From Bacillota bacterium (GTDB taxonomy: Bacteria > Bacillota > SHA-98 > UBA4971): DNA of 64,000 nt. Shown in pieces: positions 11,110 through 19,313 of this stretch; position 1 is the stretch's first letter, and every line of letters starts with the position of its first letter. The position numbers and the translations under genes are program-made. A model generated the notes under the pieces. It was not told the DNA's origin and did not search any database. It was given only the letters and a program-made list of their open reading frames with translations. The stretch lies in the NCBI GenBank assembly GCA_024653485.1, contig JANLFY010000007.1:1-64000 (forward strand). The letters run 5' to 3'.

Positions 11110-11380
11110 AGTGAGAGTGACCTCCCGACGTCTCCAGGGCGATCACGATGGGGCCAGGCGCGTCCGCCAACCCGTGGGGCGCTCATGCAGGTGTCCCGAC
11201 GTCTGTGAAGACATCACGGTGGAGCCTCCGGAAGTGGAGCCTCCCGAATCAGTAGCGTCGACGGGAGAGCGCGAGCGACTGAGGCAGTCACTCCATAGGC
11301 ATTTCCCACCGCAGAGTGGGCATCATAGGTTAGGTGAAGCGCACCCCCACTCGGGGGTGGATGACACTCATCTGGGGTTG

Positions 11381-11590
11381 ATGCTCATGAATGCCAGAGA
11401 CGAACAGATAGACGAGATCATGCGCTTCGTTGCGGAGCACAAGGAGTCCCAGGCCGCGCGGGCCATATGCGGGCGCATACTCGGGCGCTACGACATGGAG
11501 GTCGGCAGCGAGTCGCTGCGCGAACTACGCGACGGCCTTGAGAAAGCTAGCGATGAGGAGGTTGAGTCCCTGTATTATATCGTGCGCTGA
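11381..11590 (+). CDS. Small hypothetical protein (69 aa)
   Basis: I do not recognise this protein. The predicted product is short, charged and helical, rich in Glu, Arg and Ala, with no membrane segment or signal peptide. The frame stays open upstream into crcB, but the upstream part is low complexity; the ATG at 11381, or the one at 11387, gives the compact part. The ribosome binding site is weak (GGGGTTG). A hairpin, CACCCCC/GGGGGTG at 11342-11359, lies just before it. It may be real, since its composition looks protein-like, but there is no family support. Confidence 0.35.
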   Translation: MLMNARDEQIDEIMRFVAEHKESQAARAICGRILGRYDMEVGSESLRELRDGLEKASDEEVESLYYIVR

Positions 11591-11751
11591 GTAGGGCGCA
11601 CCATGTCGTGCGTTGAGTGGACTGCGCACTACATGAGCTGACTTGCTTGTGGTCCCTCGGCGCGTTCATGCCTCCCCGCGGCGCCATGATCCGTTACCAC
11701 GCGTTGCCCTCCACATGCTCCAGCCTTGGTAGTTCGGTCCTCTGTAGGAAG

Positions 11752-11804
11752 GTGCACACTTCCTGTGCACCTGCACACCCGACGCGCGCACAAGAAGTGT
11801 GCAC
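11752..11804 (+). promoter_or_regulatory. Inverted-repeat pair, candidate upstream activating sequence
   Basis: GTGCACACTT at 11752-11761 has an exact reverse complement, AAGTGTGCAC, at 11795-11804. Inside it, GGTGCACA (11751-11758) is also mirrored by TGTGCACC (11764-11771). These sites lie about 130-185 bp upstream of a sigma-54 promoter, the usual distance for enhancer sites of NtrC-type activators. The operon downstream encodes such an activator, so this is the best candidate for its binding site. The repeats are seen; the binding is inferred. Confidence 0.6.
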
Positions 11805-11889
11805 ACGAAGCCGGCGCGAAGCCGGCGCTTCGCCTGGATTTCATGGCTCTTCTCCTAAAGATCCCAGGTCTATGAGCACTCCACGGGCC

Positions 11890-11926
11890 GCCTCTTGCCC
11901 CTGAAGGGCTGCCTCCTGCCCCTGAA
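11890..11926 (+). repeat. Direct repeat upstream of the sigma-54 promoter
   Basis: A 16-mer beginning GCCTC and ending TGCCCCTGAA occurs at 11890-11905 and, with one mismatch, at 11911-11926. The period is 21 bp, two helical turns, placing both copies on one DNA face just before the -24 element. It may be a regulator site or a simple duplication. Confidence 0.5.
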
Positions 11927-11934
11927 CGGTGATC

Positions 11935-11950
11935 TGGCACAGGACTTGCG
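11935..11950 (+). promoter_or_regulatory. Sigma-54 (RpoN) -24/-12 promoter of the sugar operon
   Basis: TGGCAC at 11935-11940 is followed after five bases by TTGCG at 11946-11950. This is a full match to the RpoN consensus, with the invariant GG (11936-11937) and GC (11948-11949) separated by 10 nt. Transcription would begin near 11961, giving a leader of about 215 nt before the binding-protein gene. The same operon encodes a GAFTGA-containing activator, the obligatory partner of sigma-54. Confidence 0.8.
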
Positions 11951-11970
11951 TCGTTTCTGAGCCGGAAAGA

Positions 11971-11984
11971 CCGTTGCGCAACGG
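11971..11984 (+). promoter_or_regulatory. Perfect 14-bp palindrome near the predicted transcription start
   Basis: CCGTTGC/GCAACGG is a gapless palindrome about 10-24 nt downstream of the predicted +1 of the sigma-54 promoter, a position where a repressor would block transcription. A separate hairpin, GACGCT-GGG-AGCGTC, follows at 12015-12029 in the leader. No regulator can be assigned from sequence alone. Confidence 0.4.
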
Positions 11985-12175
11985 CGTGATGAGAGGGAAG
12001 GGGAGACCAAGTGCGACGCTGGGAGCGTCCAGCCGGAAGCACTGAGTTCGAAGCTGAGCTCGAGGTGCCAGGCTGGAGACAGCAAGTAGCGAGTCTTGTA
12101 CGCCGGTCGGGAAACGAGGAGGCGACGAGGTAGTTACGCAATCAATATCGATGGCATGAAGGAGGTCCATCAGAG

Positions 12176-13087
12176 ATGAAGCGATGGCTATCGGCGATTA
12201 TCCTGGCGGTCATGGTTCTCGCGCTCATGGGCATGCAGGAGGCCTTCGCGGCCACGAAGTTGATCGGGGTGACGCTGCTCACGCGGGAGCACCAGTTCTA
12301 CAGGGATCTCGAGGCCGGGCTTCGCAGCGAGGCAGCGAAGCACGGGTTTGAGCTGCAGGTGGTGGCGGGTGAGTTCGACTTCGGGAAGCAAGCTGCGCAG
12401 ATCGACGATTTCATCTCCAAGAAAGTTGACGCGCTCATCATAGCCCCGTGTGACTCGCTCGCTGTCGGTGGCTCAATCGCAGAGGCGAACAAGGCAGGCA
12501 TACCGGTCTTCACCGTCGACATCATGAACCTGTCTCCCCAGGGCAAGGTCGTCTGCGCGGTGCAGTCCGACAACGTCGAAGGCGGCCGGCAGGCGGGCAG
12601 GCTCATGGCGCAGGCGCTCAAGGGCAAGGGCGGCAAGGTGGTCATAATCAACCACCCGGGTGTGACGTCGGTGCTCGACAGGGTGGAAGGCTTCCGCGAG
12701 ATCATCGCCCAGCATCCGGAGATCAAGATAATCGCGGACGTGCCGGCGTGGGGCCAGCGTGACAGGGCGATGGCCGCGATGGAGGACATTCTCCTTAGGG
12801 TGCCCGACGTTGCTGGCGTGTTCGGCATAAACGATGACTCGGCGCTGGGCGCGGTCGCGGCCATTGAGGCCGCTGGCAAGCTGGGCAAGATCGTGGTTGT
12901 GGGCTACGACGCGACGCCCGAGGCGAAAGATGCCATCAAGGCGGGCAAGATCTACGGTGACGCGATCCAGCATCCTACGCTGATAGGCGAGAAGGCCATC
13001 CAGGCAATAGCGGACTACTTCGCCGGCAAGAAAGTGCCCGCGAAGATCAACGTGGAGGTCGGTGTGTGGACGAAGGACAGTAAGTAG
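12176..13087 (+). CDS. Sugar ABC transporter substrate-binding protein (RbsB-like)
   Basis: This 303-residue protein belongs to the periplasmic-binding family of ribose/galactose type (Peripla_BP_4). It has a Sec signal peptide ending AFA, with no lipobox Cys. Typical binding-site segments are LLTREHQFY, APCDS, WGQRDRA, NDDSALG and YDATPEA. GGAGG lies about 10 nt before the ATG. It is the first gene of a six-gene operon under a sigma-54 promoter, followed by the matching ATPase and permease. The product of the fifth gene is a close paralogue. The substrate is probably a sugar or polyol, but cannot be specified. Confidence 0.92.
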   Translation: MKRWLSAIILAVMVLALMGMQEAFAATKLIGVTLLTREHQFYRDLEAGLRSEAAKHGFELQVVAGEFDFGKQAAQIDDFISKKVDALIIAPCDSLAVGGSIAEANKAGIPVFTVDIMNLSPQGKVVCAVQSDNVEGGRQAGRLMAQALKGKGGKVVIINHPGVTSVLDRVEGFREIIAQHPEIKIIADVPAWGQRDRAMAAMEDILLRVPDVAGVFGINDDSALGAVAAIEAAGKLGKIVVVGYDATPEAKDAIKAGKIYGDAIQHPTLIGEKAIQAIADYFAGKKVPAKINVEVGVWTKDSK

Positions 13088-13267
13088 TAGGCAGCAGCCA
13101 GGTGGCGGGCGTGAGGCGTAAGGCTGCAGCCAGCGGGTGGCTCACCGGCAGTGACGGAAGTGCGGAGCGCGGTGAAGCGATACCGGTGCCCGCACCCGCT
13201 CCGGCCAGGTGGGCCACTCCGCCCGCTTGTGCTTGTGAACGAGCGATTGCGGGAAGGGGGGCCTCGA

Positions 13268-14875
13268 ATGCCAGGCGAGGTAGAGCGGGGGGACGAGCGC
13301 GCGGCTCCGGCCGTCGGCACGGCGGAGGAAGCGCCGTATCTTCTTGAAATGCGCAACATCACCAAGGACTTTCCGGGGGTCAGGGCGCTCGACAACGTAA
13401 GCTTGACACTGGCTCCGGGAGAGGTTCATGCTCTCGCGGGGGAGAACGGCGCAGGGAAGTCCACGCTCATCAAGATACTCGCCGGCGCGGAGCGGATGAC
13501 CTCCGGGGAGATACTCATCGGCGGCGGCAAAGTGGACATCACCGGCCCCCTCCAGGCGAAGAAGCTCGGCATAAGCGTGATCTACCAGGAATTCGACCTC
13601 ATACCTTTCCTCTCGGTCGCGGAGAACATCCTCCTGGGGCGTGAGCCGCGCAAGGGTGCGTTCATCGATTGGCCTGCTCTTCATTCGCAGGCCGGCGATG
13701 CCATCCGGAGGCTCGGTATAGACCTCGACCTCCGGGCTGTCGTGAACAGTCTGAGCGTCGCCCAAAAGCAGATGACGGAGATCGCGAAGGCGGTGTCCAC
13801 TGACGCCCGAATCATAGTAATGGACGAACCCACTGCCACGCTCACCCTTCGGGAGCAGGCACATCTCTTCGACCTCGTGCGAACGCTCAAGAAGCAGGGG
13901 GTCGCCATCATCTACATTTCTCACCGGCTCGAGGAGCTCTTCGAGATAGCCGATCGCGTGACGGTGCTTCGGGACGGCAAGTGGGTCATGACGGCCCCGG
14001 TCAAAGAGGTCACCAGGGAACAACTCGTGAAACACATGGTGGGGCGGGAACTGACCGGTGACTATCCGAGGAGGACTCGCCGTCCGGGGAGAGAGATTCT
14101 CAGCGTGCGAGGGCTTTCTAGGCGAGGGGTCATCCACGATGTGAGTTTCTCGCTACGTGAGGGGGAAGTACTGGGCATCACGGGGCTTGTCGGGTCCGGC
14201 CGGACCGAGATCGCCCGCGCGATCTTCGGGGCGGACCCGGCGGATGCCGGCGAGGTGCGCCTTGCGGGTGAGCGGCTCTACATAAAGGATCCGCGTGCGG
14301 CCATCCGCGCTGGGATCAGCCTTGCGACGGAAGACCGCAAAGAGCAGGGGTTGGTTCTCATGATGAGCGTCCGGGAGAACGTGACCCTTGCGAACCTTCG
14401 TGCCCTTGTGCGGCGCGGATTCGTGAGCAGGAGGCGGGAAAGCGCCGAGGCGTCGCGGCTCGTCCACTCGCTTGCCATCAAGACATCCGGTCTCGAGCAG
14501 AAGGTGCAGAACCTGAGCGGCGGAAACCAACAGAAAGTGGTCCTGGCCAAGTGGCTCTTCACCAACTCAAGGGTTGTCATATTCGATGAGCCCACGCGGG
14601 GAATAGATGTCGGGGCGAAGCAAGAGATATATCGGCTCATGAACGACCTTGCGGAACAGGGTGTCGGGATAATCATGATCTCGTCAGAGCTCCCGGAGGT
14701 CCTCGGGATGAGCGACCGCATCCTCGTGATCCACGAAGGCAGGGTGCGGGCCGAGCTGACCCAGGACGAGGCCACCCAGGAGAAGATAATGAGTTATGCA
14801 ACGGGCGGGCCGGAGGCGGTGAGCGGAAGGGATTCAAGGGGGGACTGCGCATGTCGGACTTGCGTGAGGACCTGA
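13268..14875 (+). CDS. Sugar ABC transporter ATP-binding protein with two ATPase domains (RbsA/MglA-like)
   Basis: The 535-residue protein carries two ABC modules, as usual for CUT2 transporters. The first has Walker A GENGAGKST and signature-region LSVAQKQM. The second has the degenerate Walker A GLVGSGRTE and an intact LSGGNQQKV signature with Walker B VVIFDEPTRGID. The ATG at 13268 is chosen because GGGGGG lies 8 nt upstream; further in-frame sequence upstream is low-complexity. Its last codons overlap the permease start by 25 nt. The 180-nt gap after the binding-protein gene contains no other gene. Confidence 0.95.
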   Translation: MPGEVERGDERAAPAVGTAEEAPYLLEMRNITKDFPGVRALDNVSLTLAPGEVHALAGENGAGKSTLIKILAGAERMTSGEILIGGGKVDITGPLQAKKLGISVIYQEFDLIPFLSVAENILLGREPRKGAFIDWPALHSQAGDAIRRLGIDLDLRAVVNSLSVAQKQMTEIAKAVSTDARIIVMDEPTATLTLREQAHLFDLVRTLKKQGVAIIYISHRLEELFEIADRVTVLRDGKWVMTAPVKEVTREQLVKHMVGRELTGDYPRRTRRPGREILSVRGLSRRGVIHDVSFSLREGEVLGITGLVGSGRTEIARAIFGADPADAGEVRLAGERLYIKDPRAAIRAGISLATEDRKEQGLVLMMSVRENVTLANLRALVRRGFVSRRRESAEASRLVHSLAIKTSGLEQKVQNLSGGNQQKVVLAKWLFTNSRVVIFDEPTRGIDVGAKQEIYRLMNDLAEQGVGIIMISSELPEVLGMSDRILVIHEGRVRAELTQDEATQEKIMSYATGGPEAVSGRDSRGDCACRTCVRT

Positions 14876-15951
14876 CTCGGTTCGCACCCACGGAGGCGGT
14901 TGCGGCGGGTGGCGGCGTCGGTGGTGGCGGTGGCGCGGGTGTGAGCGCGGCCGCCGCCCGGCGCAGCGGCGGCTTGGGCGTGAGGGTCGGCCGCCTATTC
15001 GAGGACTACGGGATGGCCATCGTCTTTGCCGGGATATGTGTCCTCTTCACCATCTGGACGAAGGGCCTCTTCATCAGACCCGACAACATCGTGAACGTGC
15101 TGAGGCAGATCTCCATCAACGCGTGCATCGCGACGGGCATGACATTCGTGATAATCACCGGGGGCGTGGACCTGTCAGTGGGATCAGTCCTCGCTGTCGT
15201 CGGCATAGTCATCGCGAAACTCCTCACGAGACTGCCGGGGTTCATTCCGGTTCTGCCCGCGATCATCCTATCGTGCTTCGTGGGGCTGGTGATGGGCGGG
15301 GTCATGGGGGCGGTCAGCGGTTTTACCATCGCGCGGTTTCGCGTCCCACCGTTCGTGTCTACCCTCGCGATGATGACGGCCGCCCGAGGGGTCGCCTTTC
15401 TGCTTTCCGATGGCCGCCCGGTCTGGAACCTTCCGGTTCAGTTCAACTTCATCGGGAGGGGGTACGTCCTCGACAAAGTGTTCGGGCCGTGGATCCCGAT
15501 GCCGGTCGTCATCATGGTCGTGGTCATGGGCATTGCCCACGTCATCCTCGCCCATACGCAGATCGGTCGCTACGTATACGCGGTGGGAGGCAACGAGGAA
15601 GCGGCTAGGCTGTCGGGGATAAACGTCGGGCGGGTAAAGATGTTCACATACAGCTTGAGCGGCGTGACCGCAGCTCTGGGTGGCATCATCCTCATCTCCC
15701 GCCTGGCTTCCGGGCAGCCGGGGGCGGGGGAATCGTACGAGCTTTACGCGATCGCCGCGACAGTGTTGGGTGGCACGTCCATGTCAGGTGGGAAAGGCAC
15801 CATGATCGGCACGGCAATAGGCGCACTCATCATGGGAGTTCTGAACAACGGCCTAAACTTGGCTGGAGTGGAGTCGTACAGCCAGAACGTCATCCTCGGA
15901 GCGGTCATCCTGGGCGCAGTGCTCATAGATAAGCTGCGGAAGGCCGGCTGA
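14851..15951 (+). CDS. Sugar ABC transporter permease (RbsC-like)
   Basis: This 366-residue protein has about nine to ten hydrophobic segments and the CUT2 permease signatures GMTFVIITGGVDLSVGSVL and GRYVYAVGGNEEAARLSGI, followed by GGTSMSGGKGTMIGTAIGAL. A Gly/Ala-rich stretch of about 30 residues precedes the first membrane segment. The ATG follows AAGGGGGG at 7-8 nt and overlaps the ATPase gene. With the preceding two genes it completes a ribose-type importer. Confidence 0.95.
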   Translation: MSDLREDLTRFAPTEAVAAGGGVGGGGGAGVSAAAARRSGGLGVRVGRLFEDYGMAIVFAGICVLFTIWTKGLFIRPDNIVNVLRQISINACIATGMTFVIITGGVDLSVGSVLAVVGIVIAKLLTRLPGFIPVLPAIILSCFVGLVMGGVMGAVSGFTIARFRVPPFVSTLAMMTAARGVAFLLSDGRPVWNLPVQFNFIGRGYVLDKVFGPWIPMPVVIMVVVMGIAHVILAHTQIGRYVYAVGGNEEAARLSGINVGRVKMFTYSLSGVTAALGGIILISRLASGQPGAGESYELYAIAATVLGGTSMSGGKGTMIGTAIGALIMGVLNNGLNLAGVESYSQNVILGAVILGAVLIDKLRKAG

Positions 15952-16119
15952 GGAAGGCCGAGCGCTGGCAAGGTTGCGCCCGGACAGCGAAACGTGAATC
16001 GTAGAGGGGTGCTGCGGGGTGTGCGGCAGGGGGACGGGGGCGGGCGCTGGCGTCCGGCAACGGGGCAGGAATGTCCCCGATGGCGTCGAAGAACCGCAGC
16101 GGGGACCGCTCTGCGTTAC

Positions 16120-16136
16120 TGGGCTGGGGACTTGCC
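16120..16136 (+). promoter_or_regulatory. Weak sigma-54-like element upstream of the sensor kinase
   Basis: GG at 16122-16123 and TTGC ending at 16135 keep the GG-N10-GC spacing, but the -24 half (GGGCTG) fits the consensus poorly. It lies about 45 nt before the kinase gene in the 231-nt gap after the permease. It could be an internal promoter that boosts the regulators, or a chance match in GC-rich DNA. Confidence 0.2.
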
Positions 16137-16182
16137 CCGAGGACTGCGGCGGCTGATAGACGCTGGGTCTTGACTCTGAACA

Positions 16183-18249
16183 ATGAGTTGCGAGCAAGCA
16201 AGGGGGGCTTCGGTCGGTGTGGTGAAGCCGCTCCGCGCGAAGGCGCTCTCCGGTGCCACGAGCCTGCAGACGAGGATCATCCTCTATCTCATCCCGCTTC
16301 TTGCGGTGCTCATTTGCGCCGTGACAGTGCTCGGCATGGGCATGATCAGGCGGGGCATCATCGAACAGATGCAGCTCGACGGGGTCGCCCTCGCGCGCTC
16401 TTACGCCCTGAGCGCTGAAAACGCGATCATCCTAGGTTCAGGTCTCGGGCGCGTTACGGGGGAATCTTCGCGGTCGAGCGGGGTCCGGTATCTAAAGATA
16501 GTGGACGACAAGGGCGTGGTCATCGCCCATACCGACGTCTCGGCCATCGGAAAGCGCGATGTTGACTCGTGGGTCGAGGAGGCTCTCACAGGCCCCATCA
16601 CCGCCGTACAGGTGGGAAGCAGGCCTATATCCGGGATGAGCCGGGCCGAGGGCGATGTGGGCGGGGACCAGGTCTTCAGGGTGGTGGTGCCCCTCGTCGT
16701 GCTGGACTCGGTGGTCGGCGCGCTCGATCTTGGGCTCGATACGACCGGGGTGTTTGAAGCCCTCAGCCAGTCCGCACGCCAGGCCCTCGCCGTCGCCGCG
16801 GTGGGCTTGGTGTTCGGCGCCCTTTATGCTTGGTTCTTCGCGCGAGCCGTCACGCGGCCCATAGGCCGCCTTGCCCACGCGGCAGACATGATCGCCCGGG
16901 GGGACCTCGACCAGGAGGTGGCGCTCGACTCTGGGGACGAGATCGGGAGACTCGCGTTCTCGTTCAACCGGATGGCACGGAGTCTCAAGGAGTACACGGG
17001 GAACCTGCGGAGGGCGAACGCCGAGATCGAGGCGCGCGCAGAGACCATCCAGAAGCTGATGAGTTACACCGAAGACATCCTCGCGAATATCCCCGCGGGT
17101 GTGATCACCGTTGACCTGGACGGCAAGGTGACGGTCGCAAACGCGGCGGCCAGAAAGCTCCTGGCGGGGGCGACTGCGGGAAGCTCAAAGGCTGCACCTG
17201 CAGCGGCGCAGCCCGGCATCGATCCCGGCCAGGCAGGCCGCGAGCCTGCCGCGACCAGCGTAATCGGCACGCACTACCGCCAGGCCTTTTCAGCGACTCC
17301 TGCGATTGTGGCTCTCATCGATGATGCGCTCTCCCAGGGCCGCACGATGCGCGGCTGCGAGACCACGGTGCCAATCAGCGGCGTTTCAGTGACCCTAGTG
17401 GCGAGCACCAGCGTGCTGTCGGATAGGAGCCAGCAACCCCTCGGCGTGGCCGTCACTTTCGAGGACGTGACGGAGTTGAGGGCGTTGCAGCGACAGGTGC
17501 ACGAAGCCGCCAAACTCGCAGCGGTGGGTGAGCTTTCTGCCGGGCTCGCTCACGAGGTGCGTAATCCGCTGGGAGCGATAAAGGCGTGTTCGCAGTTTCT
17601 GGAGGACCGCGTTCCGGAGGATGAGTCGCTCGGGAAGTTCACGAGAATACTCGTCCGCGAGGTTGACAGGCTGGACCGTCTGGTGGAAAGGCTTCTCAGC
17701 TTCGCGAAACCGAGGGAGAGCGACATGCAGTACGTGGACGTCCACGAGATCCTTGACCGGATGGTGTCGCTCGTCGGTCTGAAGGCGAAACAGGCGAAAG
17801 TGGATGTCGTGCGGCGCTACCAGCCCAACCTGCCTAGGGTGTTCGCTGATCCCGAGAAGCTCCAACAGGCGTTCCTTAACATAATGCTCAACGCGATAGA
17901 CGCCATGCCTTGCGGCGGGGTCCTCGCCGTGGCCACGTCCATCTGCGGGGACTCGGAGCAGGTTGCCAACGGAAGGGTGAGGGTCGATTTTCGTGATACG
18001 GGAGTTGGCATCCCGCCGGACCAGCTCGACAAGGTCTTCACCCCGTTCTTCACGACGAGGGAGCGGGGGACGGGTCTAGGCCTTGCCATCGCGAGGCGGG
18101 TCGTATCCGAGCATGGTGGAGAGATAACCGTTGAGAGCATGCCCGGGGTCGGGACGGCTTTTTCCGTCTTCCTGCCCGCTGCCCAAGGCGCGACCGTCGA
18201 AATAGGCCAAGCAGTGGGCGGCGCCGCTCCGGATGACATGATGACATAA
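16183..18249 (+). CDS. Membrane sensor histidine kinase (NtrB/AtoS type)
   Basis: Domains in order: transmembrane helix (about 32-52), extracytoplasmic sensor region (about 53-198), second helix (about 199-220), HAMP (221-275), PAS-like domain (about 290-430) with a low-complexity insert, HisKA with the phospho-acceptor His457 in HEVRNPLGAI, and HATPase with N box NIMLNAIDAM, DTGVGIP and GTGLGLAI. It would autophosphorylate and pass phosphate to the NtrC-type regulator encoded two genes downstream. The binding protein encoded between them probably presents the sugar to its sensor domain. Start uncertain: ATG 16183 lacks a ribosome binding site, while GTG 16219 follows AGGGGGG. Confidence 0.93.
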   Translation: MSCEQARGASVGVVKPLRAKALSGATSLQTRIILYLIPLLAVLICAVTVLGMGMIRRGIIEQMQLDGVALARSYALSAENAIILGSGLGRVTGESSRSSGVRYLKIVDDKGVVIAHTDVSAIGKRDVDSWVEEALTGPITAVQVGSRPISGMSRAEGDVGGDQVFRVVVPLVVLDSVVGALDLGLDTTGVFEALSQSARQALAVAAVGLVFGALYAWFFARAVTRPIGRLAHAADMIARGDLDQEVALDSGDEIGRLAFSFNRMARSLKEYTGNLRRANAEIEARAETIQKLMSYTEDILANIPAGVITVDLDGKVTVANAAARKLLAGATAGSSKAAPAAAQPGIDPGQAGREPAATSVIGTHYRQAFSATPAIVALIDDALSQGRTMRGCETTVPISGVSVTLVASTSVLSDRSQQPLGVAVTFEDVTELRALQRQVHEAAKLAAVGELSAGLAHEVRNPLGAIKACSQFLEDRVPEDESLGKFTRILVREVDRLDRLVERLLSFAKPRESDMQYVDVHEILDRMVSLVGLKAKQAKVDVVRRYQPNLPRVFADPEKLQQAFLNIMLNAIDAMPCGGVLAVATSICGDSEQVANGRVRVDFRDTGVGIPPDQLDKVFTPFFTTRERGTGLGLAIARRVVSEHGGEITVESMPGVGTAFSVFLPAAQGATVEIGQAVGGAAPDDMMT

Positions 18250-18341
18250 CCCGACGCGTGGCGCGATAACGGTTGGGCTGAAGCGCGATCCTCGAACGAT
18301 GTCCGGCACTTCAGGGGTGCCGGTGCGAGGGAGGGGATGCT

Positions 18342-19295
18342 GTGGTGCGCAGAAGGCACGGATTGAGTCGCATTCTGGTTCTCATGTCCGGTCTTGCGGT
18401 CATGGCCGTCCTTGTCACTGGCTCTGATGTCTTGGCGGCGGGGCCCGCCCCTGCGAAGCGCCGCATAGCGGCGTCGCTTCTGACGAACAAGCATGGGTTC
18501 TACCAGGAGCTCGAGGACGGTCTCCTCACGGAGGGGCGCAAGTGCGGTTTCGAACTGGACATCACTTACGCCGAGTTCGATGCCGCAAAACAGGCCCGAC
18601 AAATCGAGGAGCTAATCTCCAGGAAGCCGGACGCGCTGATCATCTCCCCTTGCGACTCGACTGCTGTAGGTGAGAGTATCGTGAAGGCCAACAGAGCCTC
18701 GATCCCGGTGTTCACCGTGGACATCGCGAACCGATCGGGATACGGGAGCGTGGTCTCGCATATCGCGTCGGACAATTTCGAAGGAGGCCGGCTCGCCGGT
18801 CAGCTCATGGCAAGAGCCCTGGGCGGAACGGGCAAGGTCATCATCATAAACCATCCCAGCATTACGTCGGTGATGGACCGGGTCAGCGGGTTTCGCGACT
18901 ATCTCGAGCAGTACCCGGCAATTCAGATCGTGGCGGACATTCCTGCGTGGGGCCAGAGGAGCCGGGCGACTGCCATCATGGAGGACGTCCTCATGATGAT
19001 GCCGTACATCGACGGGGTCTTTGCTATAAACGATGACTCCGCGCTCGGAGCTCTCCAGGCCATCGAAGCGGCGCGCGTGAAGCGGCGCATCGTGGTGGTG
19101 GGTTACGACGGCACCCCCGAAGCCGTGGCGGCCATCCGAGCGTCGAAGATCTATGGAGATGTGGTCCAGTACCCTAGGCAAATAGGAGTGTTGGCCATTC
19201 AGACGATCCGCGATCACCTCAACGGGCTGCCGGTGAAGCCCCACATCGCGGTGGGAGTCGGGGTGGTGACCACGGACACTCTGGGAAGCCGGTGA
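18342..19295 (+). CDS. Second sugar-binding protein, probable sensory partner of the kinase
   Basis: This 317-residue RbsB-like protein is a clear paralogue of the product at 12176. It shares LLTN-HGFY, SPCDS, DNFEGGR, NHPSITSVMDR, PAWGQRSRA, NDDSALGAL and YDGTPEA at matching positions, so both should bind the same or very similar ligands. The signal peptide lacks a lipobox. It lies between the sensor kinase and response regulator rather than beside the transporter, suggesting that it loads the kinase sensor domain instead of, or as well as, the permease. The GTG start (18342, or the adjacent GTG 18345) follows GGGAGGGG. Confidence 0.9.
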   Translation: MVRRRHGLSRILVLMSGLAVMAVLVTGSDVLAAGPAPAKRRIAASLLTNKHGFYQELEDGLLTEGRKCGFELDITYAEFDAAKQARQIEELISRKPDALIISPCDSTAVGESIVKANRASIPVFTVDIANRSGYGSVVSHIASDNFEGGRLAGQLMARALGGTGKVIIINHPSITSVMDRVSGFRDYLEQYPAIQIVADIPAWGQRSRATAIMEDVLMMMPYIDGVFAINDDSALGALQAIEAARVKRRIVVVGYDGTPEAVAAIRASKIYGDVVQYPRQIGVLAIQTIRDHLNGLPVKPHIAVGVGVVTTDTLGSR

Positions 19296-19313
19296 GGCGC
19301 GTGCGTTCGAACC

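Noticed and set aside
11033-11380. N-terminal extension of the small hypothetical protein into crcB
   Set aside because: The first part is a shifted reading of crcB and GC-rich non-coding DNA; only the part from 11381 looks protein-like.
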